A DNA stretch of 64,000 nt from Dongshaea marina (GCF_003072645.1 NZ_CP028897.1:3547658-3611657); one strand, 5' to 3'; shown: positions 9,721 through 19,563, counted from the stretch's first letter. Notes: generated from the sequence alone by a model not told the origin. Translations and numbers: made by a program.

Positions 9721-10482
9721 ATGTTTTACCGGATGCTCTGTTTTTATTGTCTGTGTCTATCTTCACTCCTGCTTCTATCCACTGCCCGGGCCAGCCAGCC
9801 CATCGTTGCGGCAACCGCTCCCTGGAAGCCCTACACGATACAGTCCCATACCAGACTCAGCGGGATCGCCGTCGATATTTTTCAGGAGATCGCCAAACGA
9901 GCAAATCTCTCGGTTGAGCTCAAACTCTATCCGGCCAAGCGGCTTAGTAAAATGCTCAAACACAAGGAGATCCAGATCAACTTTGCAGACTCCAGAATAT
10001 GGAATACACCGCATGATCAAGGCTACTTCATTTTTTCCACCCCTTACATGCAGGTCAGGGAGCATGTCTATCGAAACCTGCTGTCACCTCCGATCAGTAC
10101 TCCCGAAGATCTGAAAGGTAAGCGGGTTGGAGTTGTCAGGGGATATTACTACCCCCTGTTTGAGCCACTGTTCGATTCAGGAAGCATAGTGAAAGATCAG
10201 TCGAACAATGCCGAAATCCTGCTGCAAAAATTAAGCATGGATCGTATCGATTACGGATTCTTTGATGACATCCAGTTTATGTATCTGCTGTCTCGCTCAA
10301 CTTTTTCGCCAGGAAACTTCCATCGGGAGATTCGACTTTCCGAGGCACCTCTATCTGTTAAAATCCATCCCGATTACCATCAGCTGCTCAAGCCGATAAA
10401 CAAGGCAATAGGCGAGATGACTGAAGATGGCACCATTAACGAGATCATCGCTCGTTACAAGCAATCGGGAAGTTTTGAATAA
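9721..10482 (+). CDS. Periplasmic amino-acid-type solute-binding protein (SBP family 3)
   Basis: A 253-residue secreted protein. Residues 1-25 are a signal peptide (hydrophobic core LSSLLLLS, cleavage near ARAS). The mature part has the SBP_bac_3 layout: PWKPY near the start, LSGIAVDIFQEIAKRANL for the first lobe, LKGKRVGVVRGYYYP at the inter-lobe crossover, and a late DGTINEIIARYKQSG helix. AGGAG lies about ten bases before the ATG. No ABC permease or ATPase genes are nearby, so it may supply a distant transporter or act as a sensor-type orphan, as is common in aquatic gammaproteobacteria. Ligand unknown. Confidence 0.8.
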   Translation: MFYRMLCFYCLCLSSLLLLSTARASQPIVAATAPWKPYTIQSHTRLSGIAVDIFQEIAKRANLSVELKLYPAKRLSKMLKHKEIQINFADSRIWNTPHDQGYFIFSTPYMQVREHVYRNLLSPPISTPEDLKGKRVGVVRGYYYPLFEPLFDSGSIVKDQSNNAEILLQKLSMDRIDYGFFDDIQFMYLLSRSTFSPGNFHREIRLSEAPLSVKIHPDYHQLLKPINKAIGEMTEDGTINEIIARYKQSGSFE

Positions 10483-10539
10483 AGTTCAGGGGATCTGATG
10501 GGGCGACTCGCTACAGCTTAGATAGCGTCGCCCATCTCC

Positions 10540-10902
10540 CTATGCAGATTTGAGCATATTGCGATGATGAGATGCCAGGCTATCCAGCTCCTCCTGAGTC
10601 GGATACTTCTTGAATAACTTCTCTTCAATCCGGCACTGTTCAAAATGCCTTTGGGCCTCCACCGAAGAGCCAACAGCAACTGCGGCGATCACATGACGCC
10701 CAAGCTTTCTGTATGCTTCAAGGCGATGCCGACCATTCAATAAAACCCGGTCACAACCAATCACAATCGGGTTCAGCAGACCCACTCGCTCGATAGATTC
10801 AGCCAACTTCCCCACCAACTCCTGATCCAGTTGGCTGGCATTATCTGGGATAGTAATGTCATCTACTGGAATATAGACAGCTTCTTCGAACCAAAAACTC
10901 AT
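10540..10902 (-). CDS. Stand-alone ParB/sulfiredoxin-like domain protein
   Basis: A 120-residue protein that is essentially one ParB/Srx N-terminal domain: VPVDDI-type opening, then SIERVGLLNPIVIG and the signature LLNGRHRLEAYRKLG (the GxHR box). It lacks the HTH and C-terminal dimer domains of true chromosome-partition ParB and has no ParA neighbour. Such stand-alone domains can be CTP-binding switches or nucleases; which applies here cannot be told. ATG at 10900-10902 has GAGGG eight bases upstream. Confidence 0.75.
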   Translation of the reverse strand: MSFWFEEAVYIPVDDITIPDNASQLDQELVGKLAESIERVGLLNPIVIGCDRVLLNGRHRLEAYRKLGRHVIAAVAVGSSVEAQRHFEQCRIEEKLFKKYPTQEELDSLASHHRNMLKSA

Positions 10903-11225
10903 GAGTAATTCCCTCTACTGTTCTGGTTTCCTGCTCTTGTGAGCAACTCAGCGACGCTCCATTGTTCGCAGCTCACACCTTATTCCGGTCTCATCCGGAA
11001 ATACCCCATACCAAAAGTATTTATGAGCCCCACTGATTTTGCATACAAAAAGTGTGGTTAATTGCGTGATATACAACACAAATTTCCCGTTCGCCCCCAA
11101 TCTCTGACTTCTATTTGGCAAATTCCCCTCCCCCGAGGAGAGGTTCCGGATTAACCCCATAGTCGATCGCCATCATTTCGCGCTATAATGGCGGGTTTTT
11201 ATAACCCCTTAAGCCGGAGAGACCC
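10903..11225. other. Divergent intergenic region upstream of DEAD-box helicase
   Basis: No gene is supported here. A TATAAT at 11184-11189, about 36 bases before the helicase start, is a likely -10 box, without a clear -35. The 70-codon minus ORF in this stretch has no recognisable features. Confidence 0.4.
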
Positions 11226-12578
11226 TTGCAATTTACTGATTTTTCGCTCGACAAACGTCTGTTACGTACCCTGGAGCATATGGGATTTGATACACCAACC
11301 GAGATCCAGCAGCAGGCGATACCTACAGCGATGGCAGGCAAGGATCTGATCGCCTCCTCAAAAACCGGCTCGGGGAAAACCCTGGCGTTTCTACTTCCGA
11401 CCATGCAGCGGATCATCCGCCAGAAAGCCCTCAGTAAACGCGATCCCAGGGTCCTGATCCTGCTTCCCACCCGGGAGCTGGCAAACCAGGTTTACGCCCA
11501 GCTGCGGCTGATGGTCGCCAATACGCCTTTTAAAGCGATCAGTATTCTCGGCGGAGAAAACTTTAACGATCAGGCGAAAGCCCTGAGCCGGGATCCCCAT
11601 ATTGTGGTTGCAACCCCAGGCCGTCTGGCCGATCACCTTGAGCAGCGTAACCTGTACCTGGCTGGCCTGGAGCTCTTGATCCTGGATGAAGCGGATCGCA
11701 TGCTTGATCTGGGCTTTGCCCCACAGCTTCGGGCGATCAACCAGGCGGCCGATCATCGCCAGCGCCAGACCATGATGTTCTCTGCAACCCTTGAAAATGC
11801 AGAGGTTAACTCTCTGGCTGCCGAGCTGCTCAGAGAGCCCAAGAGGATCGCGATTGGCCAGGCCAATACCGAGCACCAGGATATCAAACAGCGCTTTTAC
11901 CTGTGCGATCACCTGGATCATAAGCAGGCTTTGTTACAGAAAATCCTGGGCACAGAAGAGTACAAGCAGGTGATTATCTTCACCGCAACCCGCGCCGATA
12001 CCGATCGCCTGGCCAAGCTTCTCGATGAGTCGGGAATTAAAGATACTGCAGCACTCAGTGGGGATCTCAGCCAGGGGGCTCGCAACCGAATCATGGATGG
12101 CTTCAGTCGAGGTATTTACAAGGTTTTGATCACCACAGATGTGGCCTCCCGTGGCCTGGATCTCGTCAATGTCTCCCATGTCATCAACTTTGATATGCCA
12201 AAGTTTGCCGAAGAATATGTGCACCGAATCGGCCGCACCGGACGTGCCGGACTCAAAGGCGATGCCATCTCTCTGGTAGGCCCCAAAGATTGGGAGAATT
12301 TCAAGAAGGTTGAGGCCTTTCTTGCCCAGGAGCTAAGCTTCAGCACCATTGAGGGGCTGGAAGCAAAATTTAAGGGGCTACAGCCTAAGCCAAACAAAAA
12401 GCACACTTCAAAACGCAAGGGCCCTGCAACAAATAAGCCTAAAGCTAAGGCGAAAGACGCCAGCAAACCCAAGGCGCAGCGTAAGCGCTTTGTGCAGGGC
12501 ATAGAGATGGGAGCAGCTCCGATTAAACGCAAGCCCAGGGTTGCCCCGGAAGATATAGATAACTCTAACGAAGAGTAA
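11226..12578 (+). CDS. DEAD-box ATP-dependent RNA helicase (SrmB-like)
   Basis: A 450-residue RNA helicase with all core motifs in order: Q-motif PTEIQQQAIP, motif I SSKTGSGKT, Ia PTRELANQ, Ib TPGRLADH, II LDEADRMLD, III FSATL, IV VIIFTATRAD, V TTDVASRGLD and VI HRIGRTGRAG. The tail from about residue 370 is lysine-rich and basic (KPNKKHTSKRKGP), typical for RNA binding. It most resembles the SrmB-type helicases of Vibrio, which act in 50S ribosome assembly; orthology is not certain. The start is a TTG at 11226 with GGAGAG upstream and gives the expected MQFTDFSLDKRLL. Confidence 0.9.
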   Translation: MQFTDFSLDKRLLRTLEHMGFDTPTEIQQQAIPTAMAGKDLIASSKTGSGKTLAFLLPTMQRIIRQKALSKRDPRVLILLPTRELANQVYAQLRLMVANTPFKAISILGGENFNDQAKALSRDPHIVVATPGRLADHLEQRNLYLAGLELLILDEADRMLDLGFAPQLRAINQAADHRQRQTMMFSATLENAEVNSLAAELLREPKRIAIGQANTEHQDIKQRFYLCDHLDHKQALLQKILGTEEYKQVIIFTATRADTDRLAKLLDESGIKDTAALSGDLSQGARNRIMDGFSRGIYKVLITTDVASRGLDLVNVSHVINFDMPKFAEEYVHRIGRTGRAGLKGDAISLVGPKDWENFKKVEAFLAQELSFSTIEGLEAKFKGLQPKPNKKHTSKRKGPATNKPKAKAKDASKPKAQRKRFVQGIEMGAAPIKRKPRVAPEDIDNSNEE

Positions 12579-12588
12579 TCCATCCTTA

Positions 12589-12614
12589 CCAGTGGCAGCC
12601 GAAGCTGCCACTGG
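12589..12614. terminator. Strong hairpin after the DEAD-box helicase gene
   Basis: CCAGTGGCAGC and GCTGCCACTGG form a perfect 11-bp stem closed by CGAA. No T-run follows, so it may stabilise the 3' end rather than terminate by itself. Confidence 0.4.
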
Positions 12615-12666
12615 CCTTCAGCTCTCAGTCTCAGGATAAGTGCAGAGCCTCAACCCAGGATAAGCC

Positions 12667-13134
12667 GTGACTAATAACGATATCTTACGCCGGCTACGCT
12701 ACATCTTTGATATTAGCGATAGCAAAATGATCGCCCTGTTTGCCAAAGCGGACTATGCCGTAACCCGAGAGCAATTAAGCTGCTGGCTCAAAAAAGAGGA
12801 TGACCCCAGCTACAAAAACTGTGGCGATCATCAACTGGCTCACTTTTTAAATGGCTTCATCAGTGTTCATCGTGGCCAAAAAGAGGGACCGGCCCACCCT
12901 GCAGAGAAGCGCCTGAATAACAATATTATCTTCAGAAAGCTGAAAATCGCCCTCAACCTCAAGGATGATGAGATTCTGGCTATCCTGGATCTGGCCAACC
13001 TCAGAGTCAGCCGCCACGAGCTGAGTGCATTTTTCAGAAAGCCTGAACATAAGCACTTTCGTGAGTGCAAAGATCAGATCCTGCGAAACTTCCTCTATGG
13101 GATGCAGCTCAAGTACAGAGATAAGACTGAGTAA
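12667..13134 (+). CDS. yehS: YehS-like DUF1456 protein
   Basis: A 155-residue protein made of two similar halves: MTNNDILRRLRYIFDISDSKM...LSCWLKKEDDPSYKNC and NNNIIFRKLKIALNLKDDEI...LSAFFRKPEHKHFREC. Each ends in a helix of the type ILRNFLYGM. This internal duplication is the hallmark of the DUF1456/YehS family, whose function is unknown. The start is a GTG at 12667 with AGGA nine bases upstream. It is co-oriented with the helicase but a strong hairpin lies between. Confidence 0.85.
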   Translation: MTNNDILRRLRYIFDISDSKMIALFAKADYAVTREQLSCWLKKEDDPSYKNCGDHQLAHFLNGFISVHRGQKEGPAHPAEKRLNNNIIFRKLKIALNLKDDEILAILDLANLRVSRHELSAFFRKPEHKHFRECKDQILRNFLYGMQLKYRDKTE

Positions 13135-13155
13135 CAGCGTATTTTACTCCTCAGT

Positions 13156-13626
13156 TCAGGGTAAAGTTCGCAATAAGCGCGCCGGATTTCCGGCGTAGAT
13201 CCCCCTTTGTTTGATATCCCGGGTGACCACGGCACCTGCTCCAATCACGGCTCCATCGCAGATCTGTACCGGTAAGATGGTCGCATTGGAGCCAATCGTA
13301 ACCCCATCTCCGATCCGGGTCTCACCCCAGCTCCTGGGATCCGGATCCGGCGCTCCGCCTTTGAAGAGATCATTAACAAACATCACCCCGTGGCCGATGA
13401 AGCAGTTTTTCCCAAGTGTTACTTTCTCACAGATGAAGGTATGGGATTGGATCCGGGTACCCTGGCCTACCACCACCCGCTTTTGGATCTCAACAAAGGG
13501 CCCGACGAAGCAATCATCCCCAAGGGTACATCCATAGATATTCACAGGCTCAACCAGGGTGACATGATCACCAAACCGAACATCACGGATCCCTGCCTGT
13601 ATCACCTTTGGAGCTCTTAGTGTCAT
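13156..13626 (-). CDS. Hexapeptide-repeat acyltransferase (sugar N-acetyltransferase type)
   Basis: A 156-residue left-handed beta-helix protein built from hexapeptide repeats, for example LGDDCFVGPFVEI, LGKNCFIGHGVMFVND and IGDGVTIGSNATILP, ending VIGAGAVVTRDI and YAGNPARLLRTLP. The FVNDLFKGGAPDP segment resembles acetyl-CoA-dependent N-acetyltransferases acting on amino-sugar nucleotides (WbpD/WlbB type). The substrate is inferred; there are no polysaccharide genes next to it. I prefer the second ATG (13624-13626), six bases after GAGGG, over the first two codons upstream, which overlaps that site. Confidence 0.78.
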   Translation of the reverse strand: MTLRAPKVIQAGIRDVRFGDHVTLVEPVNIYGCTLGDDCFVGPFVEIQKRVVVGQGTRIQSHTFICEKVTLGKNCFIGHGVMFVNDLFKGGAPDPDPRSWGETRIGDGVTIGSNATILPVQICDGAVIGAGAVVTRDIKQRGIYAGNPARLLRTLP

Positions 13627-13843
13627 CTGCATCCCTCATTGTTAGCCGGTTGAGGCCCTCCTGTATGATAGGTGCGCCCCCTTTCCGAGAATTTATCCAG
13701 TGCCGAGTTATCGCCCCCTGACAGCCCGGCAAAAGCCCCCCCAGGGTTCGCATTCACCCCGTTCAAATGTTAAAATTAGCGGTCTTGCCCGGAACGGTTC
13801 GGGGCTTTCCCAACACGGATACCAGCCATCAAGTGTCAAATGA

Positions 13844-14697
13844 TTGGAACATATTTTGAATTCAAATAGTGGAAAACGCCTTAATAAATTTATCAGCGAC
13901 TCAGGCTTTTGCTCCCGCCGTGAAGCTGACAAGCTGATTGAGAATAACCGGGTGACCATCAATGGCCAGATCCCGAACTGGGAACTAAGGTTACTCCCGA
14001 AGACGTCGTTGAGGTTGATGGTAAGCCGATCCACTCCAGTGACAGTAACCGCTCCGATCGTGTCTATATCGCCTATAACAAGCCGGTGGGGATCACCTGT
14101 ACCACAGAGCGCCACGTCAAAGGAAACATTATTGATGCCGTTGGCCACCCGGAGCGGATCTTTCCTATCGGTCGACTGGATAAGCCCTCTGAGGGGCTTA
14201 TCTTTTTGACCAGCGATGGCGATATAGTCAATAAGATCCTGCGCTCGGAGAACGCCCATAGCAAGGAGTATGTGGTCACGGTCGATAAGCCTCTGACCGA
14301 GCACTTTGTGAGACAGATGTCTAAGGGGGTTCCGATTCTCGATACCATCACCAAACCCTGCAAAGTAAAGATCGAGAGTCGCTTTGTGTTTAATATCACT
14401 CTGACTCAGGGACTGAATCGGCAGATCCGCCGGATGTGTCATTACCTGGGATACGAGGTCAAAAAACTCAAGCGAGTGCGGATCATGAATGTTCAGCTGG
14501 GGAACCTCAAGCCAGGGCAGTGGCGAGATCTGACCGAAAAAGAGATGACAGAGATTAACAAGGCTGTTGCCGGCTCCCGTAAGACCGCGCTAACGGCCGA
14601 TGCCAAGCCTCAACCGAACAAAACCAGGGCTCGTCAAAGCTCTAAAGTCAGATACAATAGTCAAACGATCCTGAAAGCTAAAAAACGTAGCAAATAA
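13844..14697 (+). pseudogene. rluF: 23S rRNA pseudouridine synthase RluF with one frameshift
   Basis: The two halves together match RluF, which makes pseudouridine at 23S rRNA position 2604. The first frame gives an S4-like domain, RLNKFISDSGFCSRREADKL. The second gives the catalytic domain, with IFPIGRLDKPSEGLIFLTSD (catalytic Asp in GRLDK) and GLNRQIRRMCHYLGYEVKKL. The reading frame breaks at the CCC run 13972-13974; adding one C restores QIPELGTKVTPEDVVEVDG and a full-length protein of about 284 residues. A TTG at 13844 or 13856 would be the start. It may be intact in the living cell if the missing base is a sequence error. Confidence 0.85.
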
Positions 14698-14728
14698 CGA
14701 TCTCAACCCCAAATACAGGAATAACACC

Positions 14729-16111
14729 TTGAGCCCAACCGACTTTTCAACTCTTAAGCTCGATCCACGTTTACTGGAAAACCTTAGCTCTCTGGGGTAC
14801 CAGGCCATGACGCCGATCCAGGCCCAAAGCCTGCCTGCGATCCTGGCCGGTAAGGATGTGATCGCCCAGGGAAAAACCGGCTCGGGAAAAACCGCTGCGT
14901 TTGGCCTGGGGCTTCTGAACAAGCTCGATACCGCCAATCTGTCAATCCAGTCCCTGGTATTGTGCCCGACCCATGAGCTTGCCGATCAGGTCGCCAAAGA
15001 GATCCGCAAACTGGCTCGCAATATCCCCAATACCAAGGTGCTGACCCTGTGTGGTGGCATCCAGGTTGGTCCTCAACTTAAGTCTCTTAAGCATGGTGCT
15101 CATATAGTGGTGGGAACGCCGGGGCGCATCGAGGAGCTGCTCCTCAAGGGAGAGCTCGAATTCTCTCATTTACAAACTCTGGTGCTGGATGAAGCCGACC
15201 GGATGCTGGATATGGGCTTTCTGCCCTCCCTGGAGGGGATCCTCGAAGAGCTGCCGACCCAGCGCCAGACCCTGCTGCTGAGTGCAACCTACCCAAGAAA
15301 GATCCGCGTCCTCGCCAGCGAATTCATGCAGTCGCCGGAAATGATCCAGGCCGCAACCTTTCATGATAGCAACAGCATAGAGCAGCATTTCTACCAGGTA
15401 GAGGATGAGAAATCGCGGATGAAGGCGCTCAGGCTGCTGCTACAACAGTCTCACTCCCAAAGCTGCGTGGTGTTCTGTAACACCAAGCATGAAACCCACG
15501 AGGTCGCAGAGGCTCTTGCCGGCTACGGTTTCAGCGTCCTGGCGCTATCGGGTAAGCTTGAGCAAAAAGATCGAACCGAGCTATTGGTTCAATTTGCCAA
15601 TAAAAGTGTCTCCGTGCTGGTCGCCACCGATGTTGCCTCACGGGGTCTAGATATTGAATCCATCGATGTGGTGATCAACTACCAGCTGGCAAAAGATACC
15701 GAAGTACATATCCACCGTATCGGACGTACCGGACGAGCCGGCAGTAAAGGGCGAGCCTACACCCTGTGCTCGGCCGAGGATGAGCCACAACTCAAGCAGC
15801 TGGAAAAATTCCTGCGTCAGGCGATCCGCTTTGGCTCACTTCCCCCCGTCAACCTGCTGGATAAGCCGACCAAGCCAGCACCCATGAGAACCCTGCAGAT
15901 CGATGGAGTGAAAAAATACAAGGTTCGTCCGGGTGATATTTTGGGGGCTCTGACGGCAGGCCAGGATATTGATGGCAAGGAGGTCGGTAAGATCAACCTC
16001 TTTGAATATTGTGCCTATGTCGCGGTCCAGAGGGATATTGTTGGACTTGCCCTGAAAAAACTCTCCCAGGGCAAAATGAAGGGACGCTCATTCCGGGTTC
16101 GAATCTTATAG
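14729..16111 (+). CDS. dbpA: ATP-dependent RNA helicase DbpA
   Basis: DbpA (460 residues) is a DEAD-box helicase targeted to 23S rRNA hairpin 92 during 50S assembly. Core motifs are AQGKTGSGKT, LDEADRMLDMGF, LSATYP, ATDVASRGLD and HIHRIGRTGRAG. The last 75 residues form the DbpA-specific RNA-recognition domain: KYKVRPGDILGALTAG, IGKINLFEYCAYVAV-type strands, and MKGRSFRVRIL at the end. The start is a TTG at 14729 with AGGA upstream. It follows rluF by 31 bases, so both genes may be cotranscribed; both act on 23S rRNA. Confidence 0.93.
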   Translation: MSPTDFSTLKLDPRLLENLSSLGYQAMTPIQAQSLPAILAGKDVIAQGKTGSGKTAAFGLGLLNKLDTANLSIQSLVLCPTHELADQVAKEIRKLARNIPNTKVLTLCGGIQVGPQLKSLKHGAHIVVGTPGRIEELLLKGELEFSHLQTLVLDEADRMLDMGFLPSLEGILEELPTQRQTLLLSATYPRKIRVLASEFMQSPEMIQAATFHDSNSIEQHFYQVEDEKSRMKALRLLLQQSHSQSCVVFCNTKHETHEVAEALAGYGFSVLALSGKLEQKDRTELLVQFANKSVSVLVATDVASRGLDIESIDVVINYQLAKDTEVHIHRIGRTGRAGSKGRAYTLCSAEDEPQLKQLEKFLRQAIRFGSLPPVNLLDKPTKPAPMRTLQIDGVKKYKVRPGDILGALTAGQDIDGKEVGKINLFEYCAYVAVQRDIVGLALKKLSQGKMKGRSFRVRIL

Positions 16112-16126
16112 ACCCCCTGTAATCCT

Positions 16127-16159
16127 CTATGGCCCTTAGCGTTTTGCCCAGGGCCATAG
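16127..16159. other. Hairpin between dbpA and rsmE
   Basis: CTATGGCCC and GGGCCATAG form a perfect 9-bp stem with a 15-base loop. There is no T-run on the plus side, so a terminator role for dbpA is uncertain. Confidence 0.35.
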
Positions 16160-16254
16160 AAAACCCGAAAGACTCCTTGAATCTCCTCTTTTCCATCCCC
16201 ATGGTTAAGGTAACATGCTCATATAGCTGAGCTTCAATTTGGCCAATTCACAAC

Positions 16255-16986
16255 ATGCGTATACCAAGAATCTATCAGCAGGCTCCCCTGCAACAGGGAC
16301 AATCACTCGCTCTCGACGCCGATGCAAGCAACCATCTGGCCCGGGTTTTGCGGATGCAGGCCGGCCAGGAACTGATCCTGTTTAACGGTGAAGGCGGGCA
16401 GTATCAGGCAAGAATCGACCTGGTTGAGAAAAAGAGTGTCCATGTCCTTATTGGCGAATTCAATGACCGCGACTGCGAATCGCCACTGCCGATCCACTTA
16501 GGTCAGGTGATCAGCCGTGGTGACAAAATGGAGCTCACCATCCAAAAATCCACCGAGCTCGGAGTCCGTGAGATCACTCCGCTATTTTCCAAACGCTGCG
16601 GAGTCAAGCTCTCGGGTGAGCGGCTGGCAAAAAAACATCAGCAATGGCAGAAAATTGCCATTAGTGCCTGCGAGCAATGCGGGCGTAACCAGGTTCCGCT
16701 AATCCACCCGCCTATGCCACTGGAACAGTGGATCCAGGAAAAAACGCCTGAGCTAAAGCTCAACCTGCACCCAAGAGCTCACTACTCCATCAATACCCTG
16801 CCCCAACCGGAGCATGGGATCCGCCTGCTGATTGGCCCTGAGGGGGGCCTCAGCGAGGAGGAGATCGAACTTTGCTCTGGATCATGCTTTGAAGAGTTAC
16901 TACTGGGCCCAAGGGTTCTTCGAACTGAAACCGCGGCAATGACCGCGATTACCGCACTCCAATGTCGCTTTGGCGACCTGGCTTAA
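16255..16986 (+). CDS. rsmE: 16S rRNA (uracil1498-N3)-methyltransferase
   Basis: RsmE (243 residues) methylates U1498 of 16S rRNA in the assembled 30S subunit, using SAM. It has an N-terminal PUA-like domain ([22 protein letters not shown]) and a C-terminal SPOUT knot, seen in [13 protein letters not shown] and [13 protein letters not shown], which bind [21 protein letters not shown] is also family-typical. The stop is nine bases before gshB, making rsmE-gshB-yqgE-ruvX an operon conserved in enterics and vibrios. Confidence 0.96.
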   Translation: MRIPRIYQQAPLQQGQSLALDADASNHLARVLRMQAGQELILFNGEGGQYQARIDLVEKKSVHVLIGEFNDRDCESPLPIHLGQVISRGDKMELTIQKSTELGVREITPLFSKRCGVKLSGERLAKKHQQWQKIAISACEQCGRNQVPLIHPPMPLEQWIQEKTPELKLNLHPRAHYSINTLPQPEHGIRLLIGPEGGLSEEEIELCSGSCFEELLLGPRVLRTETAAMTAITALQCRFGDLA

Positions 16987-16995
16987 GGGATACTT

Positions 16996-17955
16996 ATGGC
17001 TATTAAACTCGGGATCGTGATGGATCCTATCGATGGGATCAATATCAAAAAAGACAGCAGCTTCGCCATGCTGATGGAAGCTCAGGGCCGAGGCTATGAA
17101 CTCTACTATATGGAGATGGACGATCTCTATCTGGACCAGGGGCAAGCCAGGGCTACCATGAAGCAGCTGTGTGTTGAAGAGGATCCGGGCTGCTGGTACA
17201 AGTTCAGTGAGGCTCATGATCAAAGCCTCAGTGAGCTGGATGTGATCCTGATGCGTAAAGACCCTCCCTTTGATACCGAATATATCTACGCCACCTACAT
17301 TCTGGAGCGTGCCGAAGATGAAGGGGTCCTCATCGTCAATAAGCCTCAGAGCCTGCGCGATGCAAACGAGAAGCTCTTTACCGCCTGGTTCTCGGAGCAC
17401 ACCCCGCACACCCTGGTCACCCGTAGTGCGGCGAAGATCCGTGCCTTTTACCAGGAGCACCAGGATATTATCCTCAAGCCTCTGGACGGCATGGGTGGTG
17501 CATCCATTTTCCGGGTGAAAGCCGACGATCCGAATCTTGGGGTCATCATTGAAACCCTGACCGAGCATGGCCAGCGTTACTGCATGGCTCAAACCTTTAT
17601 CCCGGAGATCACCAAGGGAGATAAGCGTGTGCTGGTGATTGACGGCGAGGCGATCCCCTACTCCCTGGCGCGGATCCCTGCCAGCGGTGAAACCCGGGGC
17701 AACCTGGCAGCCGGAGGCCGGGGTGAGGCTCAGCCTCTGACAGCCGAAGAGCTGGCGATTGCCAATGCGGTGGGTCCGACCCTCAGGGAGAAGGGACTCA
17801 TCTTCGTCGGGCTGGATATGATAGGGAACCGCCTGACCGAGATCAATGTCACCAGTCCGACCTGTATCCGGGAGATCGAGGCCGCTTTCGACATCAGCAT
17901 CACAGGCAAGCTGATGGATGCAATCGAAGCACGCCTTGCAACCGCCCGGGAATAA
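16996..17955 (+). CDS. gshB: Glutathione synthetase
   Basis: GshB (319 residues) ligates glycine to gamma-glutamylcysteine with ATP, the last step of glutathione synthesis in the cytoplasm. It is an ATP-grasp enzyme. Visible motifs are the N-terminal KLGIVMDPIDGINIKKDSSF, LRKDPPFDTEYIYAT-like substrate lid (here LMRKDPPFDTEY), LKPLDGMGGASIF for ATP binding, and GNLAAGGRGEAQPLT followed by EINVTSPTCIREIE for metal and substrate. AAGGGA lies upstream of the ATG at 16996. Confidence 0.97.
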   Translation: MAIKLGIVMDPIDGINIKKDSSFAMLMEAQGRGYELYYMEMDDLYLDQGQARATMKQLCVEEDPGCWYKFSEAHDQSLSELDVILMRKDPPFDTEYIYATYILERAEDEGVLIVNKPQSLRDANEKLFTAWFSEHTPHTLVTRSAAKIRAFYQEHQDIILKPLDGMGGASIFRVKADDPNLGVIIETLTEHGQRYCMAQTFIPEITKGDKRVLVIDGEAIPYSLARIPASGETRGNLAAGGRGEAQPLTAEELAIANAVGPTLREKGLIFVGLDMIGNRLTEINVTSPTCIREIEAAFDISITGKLMDAIEARLATARE

Positions 17956-18049
17956 AAACACAAAGATTGCTCAGGGACGAGTAATTTCACCCGGCTATGA
18001 TACGGAAACTGCCATACTAGAAATAAGCGTAGGGAGTAGTTGAGCGCCT

Positions 18050-18604
18050 ATGACAAACTTTGAAAACCACTTTCTAATCGCGATGCCGACCCTCAAGGAT
18101 CCCTTCTTTGAACGGTCACTCGTCTATCTGTGCGAGCACAGAGAGCAGGGAGCGATGGGACTGGTGGTCAACATAGCTATCGATATTTCGCTCAAAGAAC
18201 TCCTCACTCAGCTGGATTTTCATCCGGGTGAATCACCTAAGCTTGCCAAACCGGTTCTCCAGGGAGGCCCCATCTCTCTGGATCGTGGCTTTGTGTTGCA
18301 CTCTCCCTGCAAAGGGATGGACTCAAGCATACAGCTGACCGACAACCTGATGGTCACCACCTCCAAGGATATCCTCGGGGTTCTTGGTTCTCACCATGAA
18401 CCCAGTGACTACCTGGTTACCCTGGGCTACGCCGGATGGAATCCGGGTCAGCTGGAGCAGGAGCTCAAAGAGAATGTCTGGCTGACTATCCCGGCCGATC
18501 CCGCCCTAATTTTTGAAGTTCCGATTCACCAGCGCTGGGAGATGGCAGCCCGCTCACTGGGAATCGATATCTGGCAACTCTCCTCTCAAATCGGACACGC
18601 ATAA
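18050..18604 (+). CDS. yqgE: YqgE/AlgH family protein
   Basis: A 184-residue DUF179 protein. Family signatures are [51 protein letters not shown] and the late [14 protein letters not shown]. The biochemical role is not established, although the gene is linked with ruvX in most proteobacteria, as here. The stop overlaps the leader of ruvX (4-base gap), so translation is probably coupled. The ATG at 18050 has AGGGAG about 13 bases upstream. Confidence 0.93.
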   Translation: MTNFENHFLIAMPTLKDPFFERSLVYLCEHREQGAMGLVVNIAIDISLKELLTQLDFHPGESPKLAKPVLQGGPISLDRGFVLHSPCKGMDSSIQLTDNLMVTTSKDILGVLGSHHEPSDYLVTLGYAGWNPGQLEQELKENVWLTIPADPALIFEVPIHQRWEMAARSLGIDIWQLSSQIGHA

Positions 18605-18608
18605 ACAG

Positions 18609-19040
18609 ATGACCCACATTGATTACCAAACCTGTATGGGGTTTGATTTTGGCACCCGGAGTATCGGTGTTGCGATCGGCCAACGGCTAACAGGAACCGC
18701 CCGTCCTCTGACCAGTCTCAAGGCCCGGGATGGGATCCCAAACTGGGATCAGATCAAGGCACTGATTGATGAGTGGCAGCCGGATCTGCTGATCGTCGGC
18801 CTGCCGCTAAATATGGATGGCACCGAGCAGGAGGTTACCAAGCTGGCCCGTAAATTCGCCAACCGCCTGCATGGCCGCTTCGGGAAACGGGTCGAGCTCT
18901 GCGATGAACGCCTGAGCACCGCTGATGCCAAGGAGCGGCTGTTTGCAGCCGGAGGCTACAGGGCCCTGGATAAGGGCAAGATCGATGCGGCCTCGGCGCA
19001 GCTGATCCTTGAAAGCTGGATGGAACGGCAATACGACTGA
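18609..19040 (+). CDS. ruvX: Putative pre-16S rRNA nuclease / Holliday-junction resolvase-like YqgF
   Basis: A 143-residue RNase H-fold nuclease of the YqgF/RuvX family, implicated in processing the 5' end of 16S rRNA. Motifs are [15 protein letters not shown] (first catalytic Asp), [16 protein letters not shown] and [16 protein letters not shown] (acidic residues), and the late [15 protein letters not shown]. The ATG at 18609 follows the yqgE stop by four bases and gives the normal N-terminus; an upstream in-frame start would overlap yqgE by 92 bases. Repeat array B begins about 30 bases after its stop. Confidence 0.95.
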   Translation: MTHIDYQTCMGFDFGTRSIGVAIGQRLTGTARPLTSLKARDGIPNWDQIKALIDEWQPDLLIVGLPLNMDGTEQEVTKLARKFANRLHGRFGKRVELCDERLSTADAKERLFAAGGYRALDKGKIDAASAQLILESWMERQYD

Positions 19041-19068
19041 AGGATAATTTATCCTGCTGATGGCTGTT

Positions 19069-19563
19069 TGCAGCTGCGCTGCATGAATGTCGGGATCGCC
19101 CGACAGCGAGCAAAGGGGCAAACGCCTTTCCCCTTTGCAATCCCCTCGCGCCCCGAACCTCGCTGCATCCTCGTCTCACCTAAGGCTCAAGGCACAGCTT
19201 AGACATCACGTCCATGTGATGGCTAAGCTTTCACGATATCCCTATCGCTCAACCTTAATCCTTCACGGCTCGCCTCGGCGCTCGCTCACGGGGATTTAGG
19301 GCCCCGTCTATTTGCGCCGAGGGTTTCAAGTAGGAGCAAAGGGTGAGTGGCAAGGATGCCACGAAAAGCCAATCAGTATAGGGGTGAAGTTACTTCCGAA
19401 GTAACGAAACGAGAGGCAGGATGCCGAACTGGGGAGGGCTGTCAGGATGATAGCCGCCTGAGAACGGCCTTTTCCCGCCGCCGCTCGGCAGCTATAACCA
19501 TCCCTGGTGATCGCTGCATTCGTATATCCTATACATCGCAGCGGCAAATGTGCCACAGGCACA
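19069..19563 (+). repeat. Multi-hairpin repeat element IV (array B)
   Basis: H1 is TGCAGC-tgc-GCTGCA (19069-19083), a stem unlike element I but in the same position. H2 is TGTCGGG-atcg-CCCGACA (19088-19105). H3 is GCAAAGGGG...CCCCTTTGC, shared with element II. The body carries the same GACATCACGTCCATGTGATG and CGCTCAACCTTAATCC segments as element II. It ends with H1' TGTGCC-aca-GGCACA (19549-19563). It begins about 30 bases after the ruvX stop with the leader ATAATTTATCCTGCTGAT. Confidence 0.78.

Noticed and set aside
13708-14442. Long minus-strand ORF opposite rluF
   Set aside because: It is a shadow of the rluF coding sequence; the plus strand encodes clear RluF motifs in both frames.
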